A stretch of 24,818 bases of DNA from UBA7672 sp036733305 (GCA_036733305.1 DAINAT010000046.1:1-24818); one strand, 5' to 3'; positions 7,178-14,544 are shown, counted from the first letter of the stretch. Made by a program: numbers and translations. The notes: a model not told the origin generated them from the letters alone.

Positions 7178-8110
7178 TTAGTCGAACATCTTCGAGATCG
7201 ACTCGTCGTTCGCGATACGGCGGATGGCTTCACCGATCAGCGGGGCGAGGGAGATCGAGCGGATCTTCTTCGCCTTCGCCACATTCTCGGACGCCTGGAT
7301 CGTGTCGGTGATGACCAGCTCCTTGAGCTGCGACTTGTCGATGTTGACGGCTGCGCCGTTCGAGAGCACGCCGTGCGTCACGTAAGCGGCAACTTCCTTC
7401 GCGCCTTTTTTCAGCAGCGCGTCAGCGGCGTTGATGAGCGTGCCGCCCGAGTCCGTCATGTCGTCGATCAGGATGCATTTGCGGCCTTCGACGTCGCCGA
7501 TGATGTTCATCACTTCGGACTCGCCGGCTTTCTCGCGGCGCTTGTCGACGATGGCGAGATCGACTTCGAGACGCTTGGCCAGCGCGCGGGCGCGGACCAC
7601 GCCGCCGACGTCCGGCGAGATGATCATCAGATCCTTGCTGCCGTACTTCTTCAGGATGTCCTCGGCCATTTCCGGCTGGGCGAAGAGGTTGTCGGTCGGC
7701 TTGTCGAAGAAGCCCTGGATCTGGGCGGCGTGCAGGTCGACCGTGACGACGCGGTCTGCGCCGGCGGTGGAGATCAGGTTGGCGACGAGCTTGGCCGAGA
7801 TCGGTGTGCGGCCGTCGGTTTTGCGATCCTGACGCGAGTAACCGAAATAGGGGATCACGGCGGTGACGCGGCGCGCGCTGGCGCGGACAAGCGCGTCGAT
7901 GGTGATCAGCAATTCCATGAGGTGGTCGTTGGCCGGCGCGGAGGTCGACTGGATCACGTAGACGTCCTGGCCGCGGACGTTCTCGTTTACCTTCACGAAG
8001 ACCTCGCGGTCCTTGAAGGTCTTCACCTCTGCGTTGGTGAGGCGGATGTCGAGATAGGCTGCAATATTATCGGCAAGTGGCCGGTTGGAATTGCACGAGA
8101 TGAGTTTCAT
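7178..8110 (-). CDS. prs: Ribose-phosphate pyrophosphokinase (PRPP synthetase)
   Basis: Makes PRPP from ribose 5-phosphate and ATP, feeding purine, pyrimidine, His, Trp and NAD synthesis. The protein has 310 residues, family-typical. Conserved elements are the MKLISCNSNRPLA start, the ATP-binding PYFGYSRQDRK at about 87-97, the DLHAAQIQGFF loop at 125-135 and the PRPP-binding IDDMTDSGGT at about 215-224. The frame is open for 27 codons further upstream, but homology begins at the ATG at 8110, preceded by GGAGA, so the shorter form is chosen. It is convergent with the M56 gene, with only 10 bases between stop codons. A 269-base gap separates it from the AbiJ-like gene, so it probably has its own promoter. 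Confidence 0.97.
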   Translation of the reverse strand: MKLISCNSNRPLADNIAAYLDIRLTNAEVKTFKDREVFVKVNENVRGQDVYVIQSTSAPANDHLMELLITIDALVRASARRVTAVIPYFGYSRQDRKTDGRTPISAKLVANLISTAGADRVVTVDLHAAQIQGFFDKPTDNLFAQPEMAEDILKKYGSKDLMIISPDVGGVVRARALAKRLEVDLAIVDKRREKAGESEVMNIIGDVEGRKCILIDDMTDSGGTLINAADALLKKGAKEVAAYVTHGVLSNGAAVNIDKSQLKELVITDTIQASENVAKAKKIRSISLAPLIGEAIRRIANDESISKMFD

Positions 8111-8144
8111 CTGCTCGCATCTCCGTAATGCCGCCCCTGTACCG

Positions 8145-8162
8145 TTCTGGCGACATCCAGAA
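8145..8162 (-). promoter_or_regulatory. Hairpin in the prs leader
   Basis: A 6-bp inverted repeat (TTCTGG/CCAGAA) with a 6-base loop lies about 35 bases before the prs start codon. It could be a leader hairpin or a protein-binding dyad. The whole 8111-8379 gap is otherwise featureless to me: no open frame with a recognisable product and no convincing -35/-10 pair. Confidence 0.3.
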
Positions 8163-8379
8163 TGAGGAACTGGGGGCTCCCTCGGCGTCACGCTTCTGTC
8201 TTAGAATCGGAGAGGCTGCAATCGCGAAGGGTAAGGAAATCAGTGGGCGAAATGTCCTAAGTCGCCGCGTTGCGCAAATGCCGCAGCCGTATTTGCTGCG
8301 ACCATGTGCTCTTCCCTCGTCTCAGAAGTTTATCCCCAAAACTTACGAATGGGAGCTGCGTTCTTGTAACCATGCCCGA

Positions 8380-9294
8380 CTATGGCGGTGTACCCGAAGG
8401 TGTCGCCCTATGGCGTTCAAACAAAAATACGCCCAATGCAGTTGCCATTCGAACTGATAGCCCGGCGGTTTCTGTGGGAGGTCGGTTAGCGGCAGGATCG
8501 CCACCGTGTCCGGTTCCTAACTGACCTCGCAGCTCTGCAATACTTTGAACAAGTGTAGCGATCGAGGCGAGGCCCTTTCTTACGGCCTCATCTGCGGAAT
8601 TTATTGTAGAAGCCAGTCCGAGTTCGTCTCGTACAATCTTTGCCAGTTTTGGCAGGTCTTCATTGCCGCTCAAGGAGACCCCGCGTTCACGCAAGATGCC
8701 TTTACAAATCGATTCAACAAATTCTTTAGCTGTTCCGATCGCGAGTTGGGGATCGCTATATACCGACGCTTCCATTCTGGTGATTTGAGTCATCAAATGA
8801 TCGGAAGACAGTGTGCTAGCAATCTCCCGCGCGTTTAGTGTTACGTTTGATATTCCGTGTACACTCCGCGTTGTCGCATAGACTGCCTTTCCGGAAATCG
8901 ACGTTCTGACAGCCAGCTGAAAACCATCGGCCTTCAAATGAGAGTTGTATCGCTCGACCAAGGCTGTCGCTTCGTCAGGGTCGGGGCGGATGATCGGATG
9001 AACAGTTTCGCAGAGAAACTGCAGGAATATCTCATCCGGCCCTCGCAATAGGTTCAGTCTGGAGTCGTCGAAAATCCAGTCATCATCGCCGTCGCCAAAC
9101 CGCTCACGATGAAGCAGAACGTCTTGGAGCATATCTTTGCATCGATAGTCATTCGAGCGCATGCTCTCCAGATTCCAAATTCGCCCGAGAAAAGCTGACT
9201 CGGATTGGCGACCATTCCAGCTATGGCTGCCTAGCCGAAGCACGTCAAAAATATCGCGTCGCGTAACTTCCGTGATCTCATTTTGCTCAGTCAT
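8380..9294 (-). CDS. AbiJ-like abortive-infection protein (AbiJ-NTD3 + Abi_C/HEPN)
   Basis: The protein has 304 residues. The N-terminal part (about 5-145) starts EITEVTRRDIFDVL and contains DDWIFDD at 71-77, then DEIFLQFLCETVHPIIRPD at 87-105. This pattern I recognise as AbiJ N-terminal domain 3. The C-terminal part (about 175-290) matches the Abi_C domain: SDPQLAIGTAKEFVESICK and then LRGQLGTGHGG. The last segment holds a HEPN-type R-x6-H motif (Arg256, His263), the RNase active-site arrangement in this superfamily; the residue after Arg is Gly rather than the usual polar residue. The gene is visibly richer in A/T than its neighbours, suggesting acquisition. It starts 15 bases after pgeF, with GAGG inside the pgeF stop region, and is the last gene before prs. 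The likely role is phage defence through RNA cleavage; activity is untested. Confidence 0.8.
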   Translation of the reverse strand: MTEQNEITEVTRRDIFDVLRLGSHSWNGRQSESAFLGRIWNLESMRSNDYRCKDMLQDVLLHRERFGDGDDDWIFDDSRLNLLRGPDEIFLQFLCETVHPIIRPDPDEATALVERYNSHLKADGFQLAVRTSISGKAVYATTRSVHGISNVTLNAREIASTLSSDHLMTQITRMEASVYSDPQLAIGTAKEFVESICKGILRERGVSLSGNEDLPKLAKIVRDELGLASTINSADEAVRKGLASIATLVQSIAELRGQLGTGHGGDPAANRPPTETAGLSVRMATALGVFLFERHRATPSGTPP

Positions 9295-9309
9295 TAGCGT
9301 GCCAATACC

Positions 9310-10098
9310 TCAAGCCGTGAGCATGATCGCTGTCATGTTGCGCCCGCAGTCGCGATCGCCAGCTTTTACAGACGCGCGGTGGGAGAAATAGAGGTCGGGC
9401 TGCGTCAGCGTGTCATCGGCCAGCGCGTCCATGTGCGCGACGCCGAGGCGGGCGAGGCGGCCGAGACAATAGCGCTTGAGATCAAAGTACTGACGGTCGC
9501 CCGCGCCCGGTTCGAACAGGGTTTCGGCCCAGGGTGTGGCGTCGAGCACCGCGTCGGCGAGATCGGGCCCGACTTCGAATGAGGATTGTGACAGGCACGG
9601 GCCGACGCCTGCGGCGGTTCTGGCAGGGTCGGCCCCTAGCACCGACATGGCTTCGACCGCGCTTTCGATGACGCCGCCAACGGCGCCGCGCCAGCCAGCA
9701 TGGATCGCAGCTATGACGCCGTTGTGCGGATCGCAGAGCACGATCGGCGCGCAGTCGGCGGCGAGCACGCCGAGCAGTAGGCCGGGACGCTTGGTCACGA
9801 GCGCGTCGCACTCGGGGCGCTCGTTCGGCTCGTAGGCCTTGTCGGTGATGACGGCTTTCGCGGAATGGATCTGGCGCGGCGTGGCGAGTTTTTCCAACGG
9901 GGCGCCCATCGCGTAGGCGACGCGGCGGCGGTTTTCGAGAACCTTCTCGGGTTCATCGCCCGAGCCGGGTCCGCAGTTCAGGGATTTGTAGACGCCGTTG
10001 GATACCCCGCCGCGACGGCCGAAGAAGCCATGGCGGACGTGCATCGAGAAGCGCTTGATCGCGGGGGCTTCCTCGAAATGCGGGCGATCGTTTGTCAT
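9310..10098 (-). CDS. pgeF: Peptidoglycan editing factor PgeF (YfiH/laccase-domain family)
   Basis: The protein has 262 residues. Family signatures are RQIHS (His78), AADCAP (Cys116) and HAGWRG (His133), which form the His-Cys-His metal site, followed by GPCLSQSSFEVG. Members were long called polyphenol oxidase or multicopper laccase. The E. coli protein is reported to prevent mis-incorporated amino acids in peptidoglycan stem peptides, and related proteins act on purine nucleosides, so the true substrate here is open. It lies downstream of lgt and midA, a common alphaproteobacterial arrangement. Its ribosome-binding GAGG falls within the downstream-of-cassette copy of a 12-bp repeat, 12 bases before the ATG, which is rather far. 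The start is supported by the conserved N-terminal segment. Confidence 0.92.
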   Translation of the reverse strand: MTNDRPHFEEAPAIKRFSMHVRHGFFGRRGGVSNGVYKSLNCGPGSGDEPEKVLENRRRVAYAMGAPLEKLATPRQIHSAKAVITDKAYEPNERPECDALVTKRPGLLLGVLAADCAPIVLCDPHNGVIAAIHAGWRGAVGGVIESAVEAMSVLGADPARTAAGVGPCLSQSSFEVGPDLADAVLDATPWAETLFEPGAGDRQYFDLKRYCLGRLARLGVAHMDALADDTLTQPDLYFSHRASVKAGDRDCGRNMTAIMLTA

Positions 10099-10110
10099 AG
10101 AGAGCTTATT

Positions 10111-10122
10111 CCTCGATCAAAA
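10111..10122. repeat. 12-bp direct repeat, copy 1 (accessory cassette boundary)
   Basis: The plus-strand 12-mer CCTCGATCAAAA is repeated exactly at 10561-10572. Read on the coding (minus) strand it is TTTTGATCGAGG: the last sense codon TTT, the stop TGA, and GAGG, the Shine-Dalgarno core for the next gene. This copy ends the small unknown gene and serves pgeF. The bases flanking the two copies differ on both sides. Confidence 0.85.
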
Positions 10123-10551
10123 ATCTAGATCGCGAGCGTGTTTTTCCCAGTCGATTTGAGAGAGGCTCCTGAAGACGCCGTCCGACGCCAGCGATGTGAA
10201 GTCATCTTGCAACCAAATCACGATCAGATCCGAAAAATCCATCTCCGGGTTTCGCGCTGCTGCGTTTGACTGAAATCGGGCGACGCAAGTGATGGCTGGC
10301 AGACGAGCAGGCGTTCCGTATGGGTACGGCTCGGCCTCTTTCCAGGGGATCGGCGTTTCTGTCGGGGAGATCAGGCAGACCGCGCGCGAGCCATCCGAAC
10401 TTTCACTGTCAATGAGCCGTTGCAGGTGCTGCTTGTTGCTTTCGACAGTTGGAAGCCCTTCCGACATGCCGCCGTATGTCAGACTCTGATTGATCTCGCG
10501 GAGGCTGATGTATCGGCCGGATTGAAGTCGTAGTTCTGAAAGATCGCGCAT
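10117..10551 (-). CDS. Small conserved-looking hypothetical protein, accessory gene between midA and pgeF
   Basis: The protein has 144 residues, with no signal peptide, membrane helix or motif that I can assign to a family. Visible features are RYISLREINQSLTYGGMSEGLP near the N-terminus, RAVCLISPTETPIPW in the middle, LPAITCVARFQS at about 88-99, and a C-terminal FSDLIVIWLQDDF followed by IDWEKHARD. The globular, Trp/Asp-rich end looks like a real soluble fold. It starts 15 bases after midA with GAGGG nine bases before ATG, so it is translated in the operon. Base composition is less G/C-rich than midA. It is bounded by exact 12-bp direct repeats, each giving a Phe codon, a stop and a ribosome site, which suggests a discrete insertion. 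Function unknown; the nearby AbiJ-like gene makes a defence or stress role possible but unproven. Confidence 0.7.
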   Translation of the reverse strand: MRDLSELRLQSGRYISLREINQSLTYGGMSEGLPTVESNKQHLQRLIDSESSDGSRAVCLISPTETPIPWKEAEPYPYGTPARLPAITCVARFQSNAAARNPEMDFSDLIVIWLQDDFTSLASDGVFRSLSQIDWEKHARDLDF

Positions 10552-10560
10552 GGCATTTGC

Positions 10561-10572
10561 CCTCGATCAAAA
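10561..10572. repeat. 12-bp direct repeat, copy 2 (accessory cassette boundary)
   Basis: Second exact copy of CCTCGATCAAAA, 450 bases from the first. On the coding strand it supplies the last codon (TTT) and stop (TGA) of midA, then the GAGG ribosome site used by the small unknown gene. The pair of copies marks out 10111-10560 as one removable unit. Confidence 0.85.
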
Positions 10573-11613
10573 GCCCGGCGGGGTTTCGGCACCGAAGGGG
10601 GTTAGGGCGATTGCCTTGAACCTTGAGCCCATCTGGTCGGGCGAGACAAGCTTGTCGACTGCACGCGCGATCTCTTCGGCGCGGCGCGGGTTGGCGGCGA
10701 TGAGTTGTTCCGCGCGTTCCTTGGCGCCGAGGCGGGTGAGGAAATAGCGTTGCTGGATCGGGCCGTGAACAGCGACGCCCTCGCTCTCGCAGATGCGGCG
10801 CATGCGCGGGAAGTCGACATCGGCGGTGAGATCCGAGACGCCGGGGGCGCTGAGCGGATCGACCTGTTCGCCAGCCTTGTAAGCGCGCAGGGTTTCGTCG
10901 GGCGAACGGTCGTCCGGGCCGTAGTCAATGAAGAGGGCGCGGCCGGGGTTTTGGCGGAAGCGCCGGGCGAGGCCGGAGATGACGGTTTCGAGCGCGGGGG
11001 CGACTTCGACGTGATCGCCAACGGGGATGACGTCTTCCGGCAGTTCCGCGGGCGGGCCGATGCCGATGGCAAGGTTGCCGGCGTTGTCGAGGCCAACCTG
11101 GCGCTCGCGCCAGCCATTGCCGTCCCGTACATACTGGCGGATGGCGAGGCAATCGAGGAATTCGTTGGCGACGATGATGGTGGGGCCATCTGGCACGTCA
11201 TCGAGTTCTTCGAAGTGCTGGACGGTGAATTTGGACAGCAGGTGCTTCTGCTGGTCGCGCAGGGCGGGGCTGGCTTCGACGAGGGCGACCTGTGCGGCGC
11301 TGGCAAAGCCCGGCACGCTGTGGGCGGCGCGGAGGAGGTCGGCCATCATGGTGCCGCGGCCCGGGCCGAGTTCGATCAGCCAGAACTTTTCGGGTGAGCC
11401 GAGCCTCATCCATTCATGGGCGGCCCAGAGGCCGACGAGTTCGCCGAAGACCTGGCTGGTTTCGGGCGCGGTGGTGAAGTCCTGGTTGAAGCCCGGACGG
11501 GTGGCGTAATAGCCATCGCGCGGATCGTGCAGGCACATCAGCATATATAGCGAGACGGGCATCGGGCCGTTCAGCCGGATCGCCTCGGTTATGCGCGCGC
11601 GCAGGTCCGTCAT
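10567..11613 (-). CDS. MidA/NDUFAF7-family SAM-dependent methyltransferase
   Basis: The protein has 348 residues, normal for the DUF185/MidA family. Conserved features are the GYYATRPGFNQDFTTAPETS segment (about 34-53) with QVFGELVG, the SAM-binding glycine loop ELGPGRGTMMADLLR at 81-95, NEFLDCLAI at about 150, and FIDYG near 223. The mitochondrial homologue dimethylates an arginine in the complex I subunit NDUFS2; the bacterial substrate is not settled. It follows lgt by 34 bases on the same strand and is the gene after which the small cassette gene is inserted. In many alphaproteobacteria lgt, this methyltransferase and pgeF are consecutive, so the interruption is notable. The call is firm for the family, open for the target protein. 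Confidence 0.93.
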   Translation of the reverse strand: MTDLRARITEAIRLNGPMPVSLYMLMCLHDPRDGYYATRPGFNQDFTTAPETSQVFGELVGLWAAHEWMRLGSPEKFWLIELGPGRGTMMADLLRAAHSVPGFASAAQVALVEASPALRDQQKHLLSKFTVQHFEELDDVPDGPTIIVANEFLDCLAIRQYVRDGNGWRERQVGLDNAGNLAIGIGPPAELPEDVIPVGDHVEVAPALETVISGLARRFRQNPGRALFIDYGPDDRSPDETLRAYKAGEQVDPLSAPGVSDLTADVDFPRMRRICESEGVAVHGPIQQRYFLTRLGAKERAEQLIAANPRRAEEIARAVDKLVSPDQMGSRFKAIALTPFGAETPPGF

Positions 11614-11647
11614 GACGCGCGGTGGTGCGCGTTATGGCGAGACGCAA

Positions 11648-12571
11648 TCACGCCGGCTTCGCCTGGCCCGGCGCCCGGTTGGCGCGCCAGATGAGATAGG
11701 CGCCGCCGAGGATCATCGGGATCGAGAGCAGCATGCCCATGGTGAACCAGGGCGGCATGATGCCTTGCGTGAAGTTGTCAGGCTCGCGGAAGTTTTCGAC
11801 GATGGTGCGGCTGATGGCGTAGCCGATCAGGAAGATGCCGGCGACGAGGCCGGGCTTGCGCAGCAGGCGGAACTTCCAGACGGCGAGACCGCAGACGACG
11901 AAGAGCAGGAGGCCCTCGAGGGCGGCTTCATAGAGCTGGCTCGGGTGGACCAGCGGCTTGCCCTCGACCGAGCCCCATTCGCGCGCGGCCCAGTTGTAGT
12001 CGGGGAAGCGCATGGCCCATGGCGCGTCTGTCGGGCGGCCGAACAGTTCGCCGTTGATGAAGTTGGCAATGCGGACAAGGAAGATGCCGATCGGCGCCGC
12101 GGCGCAGGCGACATCGCCCAGGCTGATGACAGGAATCTTGCGGAGCCATGACGTTGCGAAGACAGCAATGATCGCGCCGATGAGGCCGCCATGGAAGGAC
12201 ATGCCGCCTTCCCACATGCGCAGGATGAACATCGGGTCTTCGCCGAGTTTATGGGACTCGTACGGGATGGTGTAGAACAGGATGTAGCCGATGCGCCCGC
12301 CGAGCAGGATGCCGATCATCGCGTAGAACGCAAAATCGTCGATGTCCTGTTTCTTGATCGGGCCATCGGGTCCTTCGCCCCAGAGGCGGGGTGTGGATAC
12401 GATGCGGGCGGCATACCACCAGCCGAGCAGCAGGCCGAAGATGTAGCCGAGCGCATACCAGCGCACCGGGAATGGCCCCAGATTAAGGGGCCCCAGCGCC
12501 ATTTCGGGCAGCGGAATGGTGAATGCCGCGGGATCTATACGCGGAAAGGGGATTTCCAGAGGAATATACAT
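11648..12571 (-). CDS. lgt: Prolipoprotein diacylglyceryl transferase
   Basis: Inner-membrane enzyme that transfers diacylglycerol from phosphatidylglycerol to the lipobox cysteine of prolipoproteins, the first step of lipoprotein maturation. The protein has 307 residues with several hydrophobic helices. Family motifs are RWYALGYIFG at 37-46, GGRIGY at 91-96, MSFHGGLIGA (His127), the Lgt signature RIANFINGELFGRPTD at 167-182, HPSQLYEA, and FREPD near the C-terminus. The start at 12571 is preceded by a divergent intergenic region shared with ubiK. It leads the series lgt, midA, cassette gene, pgeF, AbiJ-like gene. Confidence 0.97.
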   Translation of the reverse strand: MYIPLEIPFPRIDPAAFTIPLPEMALGPLNLGPFPVRWYALGYIFGLLLGWWYAARIVSTPRLWGEGPDGPIKKQDIDDFAFYAMIGILLGGRIGYILFYTIPYESHKLGEDPMFILRMWEGGMSFHGGLIGAIIAVFATSWLRKIPVISLGDVACAAAPIGIFLVRIANFINGELFGRPTDAPWAMRFPDYNWAAREWGSVEGKPLVHPSQLYEAALEGLLLFVVCGLAVWKFRLLRKPGLVAGIFLIGYAISRTIVENFREPDNFTQGIMPPWFTMGMLLSIPMILGGAYLIWRANRAPGQAKPA

Positions 12572-12596
12572 GGAGCGACGCTGTATCCCATTCGCA

Positions 12597-12614
12597 GGGT
12601 ACTTTGAAATACCC
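12597..12614. promoter_or_regulatory. Palindrome in the lgt/ubiK divergent promoter region
   Basis: GGGTACTTTGAAATACCC is a near-perfect 18-bp dyad (5-bp outer arms GGGTA/TACCC plus two inner pairs). It lies in the 103-base gap between lgt and ubiK. It overlaps TTGAAA (12604-12609), a -35-like element reading towards ubiK; a TATAGA (12629-12634) follows at a rather long 19-base spacing. The dyad could be an operator acting on both directions. Only the symmetry is seen; a regulator is not identified. Confidence 0.4.
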
Positions 12615-12674
12615 GCCCTGCTGGGCCATATAGATACCGGCTCCGGCAGCGGGGTCCACCTCAGGAGGCGTCAC

Positions 12675-12944
12675 ATGCAGACTCGCAACCCCATCATGGA
12701 CGATATTTCGCGCATGATGCAGGGCGCCGCCGGCATGGCGCAGGCTGCCAATGACGAAGCCAAGGCAGTTTTTCGCTCAGGCCTTGAGCGTATTGTTGCT
12801 GACATGGACCTCGTGAAACGCGAAGAGTTCGAGGCGATGAAGACGCTTGCGCGCAACGCTCTGGAAAAAGTTGAAGCGCTTGAGCGCCGCGTTGCCGAGC
12901 TTGAAGGCAATAAGGGCGGCGATACTGCAGATCGGCGTTCGTAA
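12675..12944 (+). CDS. ubiK: Ubiquinone biosynthesis accessory factor UbiK (BMFP family)
   Basis: A small coiled-coil protein of 89 residues. The sequence (DDISRMMQGAAGMAQ, then EEFEAMKTLARNALEKVEAL and ERRVAELEG) is typical of the BMFP/YqiC family. E. coli UbiK works with UbiJ to support aerobic ubiquinone synthesis, and BMFP proteins can also fuse membranes. The open frame extends further upstream, but the ATG at 12675 is chosen because a perfect AGGAGG lies at 12663-12668, six bases before it, and homology begins there. A Cys-free amphipathic N-terminal helix is followed by a C-terminal trimeric coiled coil. It is divergent from lgt and followed by the YbjN-like gene. Confidence 0.9.
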   Translation: MQTRNPIMDDISRMMQGAAGMAQAANDEAKAVFRSGLERIVADMDLVKREEFEAMKTLARNALEKVEALERRVAELEGNKGGDTADRRS

Positions 12945-13053
12945 ACGCGATTCGAGTCTCCAGAGCCTTAACCACACCGCCATTGTTAGACGTAGCGACG
13001 CTCTATAGCGTTGGAACCGAAGCGGGCTTTGCCCGTGATTCTGGGAGGACCAG

Positions 13054-13557
13054 ATGCCGCAACTGAACAGCGTTTCTGCAGAATTCACCGATCGCGCCAT
13101 GGATGTCGTCGAGCAGACGCTGCTTGCCGCTGACTGGGCTTGCGAGCGTTCGGAAGAAGGCATGATTCACTGCGCCTCCATGACCAAGTGGGGCGAGTTC
13201 GGCGGCATGTTTGCGTGGCGCGATGAGCCGGCGTCGCTGAATTTCTCGCTGACGCTCGACCTGCGTGCGCCGAACGCGAAGCAGTCGGCGATCTCGGAGC
13301 TGCTGCGCAAGATCAACGAGCGGCTGTGGCTGGGTCACTTCGATTACTGGAATGAGGATGGCGTGGCTGTGTTCCGTCACACCATTCCGATGCTCGACCG
13401 CCTTGCGCCCGATCCGGGCGAGGTCTCGGCTGTGCTGACGGCGGCGCTGGAAGCGGCGGACCAGTTCCTGCCGGCGTTCAACTTCGTTGTCTGGGCAGGC
13501 AAGTCGGCTGAGGAAGCCGTGGCGGCTGTCGTCTTCGAAACGCACGGCGAGGCGTAA
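13054..13557 (+). CDS. YbjN-domain protein
   Basis: The protein has 167 residues and is cytoplasmic (no signal or membrane helix). It has the alpha/beta YbjN pattern: VVEQTLLAADWACERSEEGM at the start, FGGMFAWRDEPASLNFSLTL in the middle, INERLWLGHFDYWNEDGVAVFRH, and an AADQFLPAFNFVVWAGKS end. YbjN folds resemble type III secretion chaperones; the molecular role is unclear, and E. coli YbjN has been linked to stress and motility phenotypes. A GGGAGG ribosome site at 13043-13048 supports the start. It lies five bases before proC, so the two are almost certainly co-transcribed, an order frequent in alphaproteobacteria. Confidence 0.9.
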   Translation: MPQLNSVSAEFTDRAMDVVEQTLLAADWACERSEEGMIHCASMTKWGEFGGMFAWRDEPASLNFSLTLDLRAPNAKQSAISELLRKINERLWLGHFDYWNEDGVAVFRHTIPMLDRLAPDPGEVSAVLTAALEAADQFLPAFNFVVWAGKSAEEAVAAVVFETHGEA

Positions 13558-13562
13558 CATCC

Positions 13563-14393
13563 ATGAGTGCGGGATTGAGGCATGCTGTGCTGGCTGGCGC
13601 CGGGCGCATGGGCTCGGCGATGGCGCGCGGATGGTTGTCCGATCTGCAGGCGGCGGGTGTTGGCCGTCTGTCCGTGATCGAGCCGTCGCCGGGTGAGGAT
13701 GTGAGCCAAGCGGCGAAGGATGGGCTGATCGCGCTGAACCGTGCGCCGGAAGTTGCCGACATCCTGGTGCTGGCGGTGAAGCCGCAGGGGTTTGCAGCGT
13801 CTGTCGAAGGGTTGAAGGCCTGGGTGTCGAAGGACACGCTGGTGGTCTCGATCATGGCGGGCGTGCCGATTGCGCGGATCGCGGCGTCGCTCGGTACGCC
13901 AAAGGTGGCGCGTGCGATGCCGAACACGCCGGGCGCGATCGGGATGGGCGCGACGGGATATGCTCTGTCGTCTGCATGTGGCGATGCGGATGGCGAGGCG
14001 ACCGGGCGGTTGCTGGAGCCGCTGGGGCTGGTGGTTGGGCCGTTGCAAGAGTCGCAGATGGATGCGGTGACGGCCGTGTCGGGTTCGGGGCCGGCCTATG
14101 TGTTCCTGCTGGTCGAGGCGCTGGCGGCGGCTGGACGTTCAGCGGGGCTGGATGAGCCGACGGCGAATGCACTGGCGCGCGAGACGATCGTTGGCGCAGG
14201 CGCGCTGCTGGGTGATCTGGCGGAGTCGCCGGCGGAGCTGCGCAAGCAGGTGACCTCGCCGGGTGGAACGACCGCTGCGGCGCTGGACGTGCTGATGTCG
14301 GCGGGCGGAATGCCGGACCTGATGCGCAAGGCTGTCGATGCTGCTGTGCGGCGCGGGCAGGAACTGGCGAAAGAGGCTGAGAAGAAGGCTTAG
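13563..14393 (+). CDS. proC: Pyrroline-5-carboxylate reductase
   Basis: Final step of proline synthesis: NAD(P)H-dependent reduction of 1-pyrroline-5-carboxylate to L-proline in the cytoplasm. The protein has 276 residues. The Rossmann glycine motif AGAGRMGSA is at 11-19, LAVKPQ in the nucleotide domain, ARAMPNTPGAIG in the middle, and the C-terminal signature contains VSGSGPAYVFLLVEAL and TSPGGTTAAAL. It starts five bases after the YbjN-like gene. Downstream is the compound palindrome at 14412-14544, which probably ends transcription for this gene and the convergent kinase operon. Confidence 0.96.
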   Translation: MSAGLRHAVLAGAGRMGSAMARGWLSDLQAAGVGRLSVIEPSPGEDVSQAAKDGLIALNRAPEVADILVLAVKPQGFAASVEGLKAWVSKDTLVVSIMAGVPIARIAASLGTPKVARAMPNTPGAIGMGATGYALSSACGDADGEATGRLLEPLGLVVGPLQESQMDAVTAVSGSGPAYVFLLVEALAAAGRSAGLDEPTANALARETIVGAGALLGDLAESPAELRKQVTSPGGTTAAALDVLMSAGGMPDLMRKAVDAAVRRGQELAKEAEKKA

Positions 14394-14411
14394 GTCTTCG
14401 AGCGGTGCTTA

Positions 14412-14544
14412 CGCCCTCGTGGTTCGACGGGCGCGCTTCGCGCTGCTCACCATGAGGGCTACAGGTCCGGCAGTGGTTCAGCCCTCATGGTGAGCAGCGG
14501 TCCTTTGCGAAGCGAAGGAGCGCGTCCGTCGAACCACGAGGGCG
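14412..14544. repeat. 133-bp compound inverted repeat between convergent genes
   Basis: Outer arms of 19 bp (14412-14430 and 14526-14544, CGCCCTCGTGGTTCGACGG and its reverse complement) and inner arms of 20 bp (14441-14460 and 14480-14499, ending CATGAGGGCT/AGCCCTCATG) are each perfect. A 6-bp pair (CGCGCT/AGCGCG) lies between them, and the right half has extra bases. The loop is 14461-14479. Near-identical hexamers TGCTTA (14406-14411) and TGCTCA (14545-14550) flank it and could be a decayed target duplication. It resembles palindromic intergenic repeats I recall from alphaproteobacteria, and by position could act as a two-way terminator. Confidence 0.8.

Noticed and set aside
8128..8457. 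Plus-strand open frames in the prs/AbiJ gap
   Set aside because: No ribosome site or recognisable sequence; they run into the 3' end of the AbiJ-like gene in antisense.
12967..12990. TTAACCA...TTAG before the YbjN-like gene as a CtrA or promoter element
   Set aside because: Spacing does not fit TTAA-N7-TTAA, and no clear -10/-35 pair at proper distance was found.
13025..13037. Small hairpin CGGGCTTTGCCCG before the YbjN-like gene
   Set aside because: A 5-bp stem is common by chance in G/C-rich DNA.
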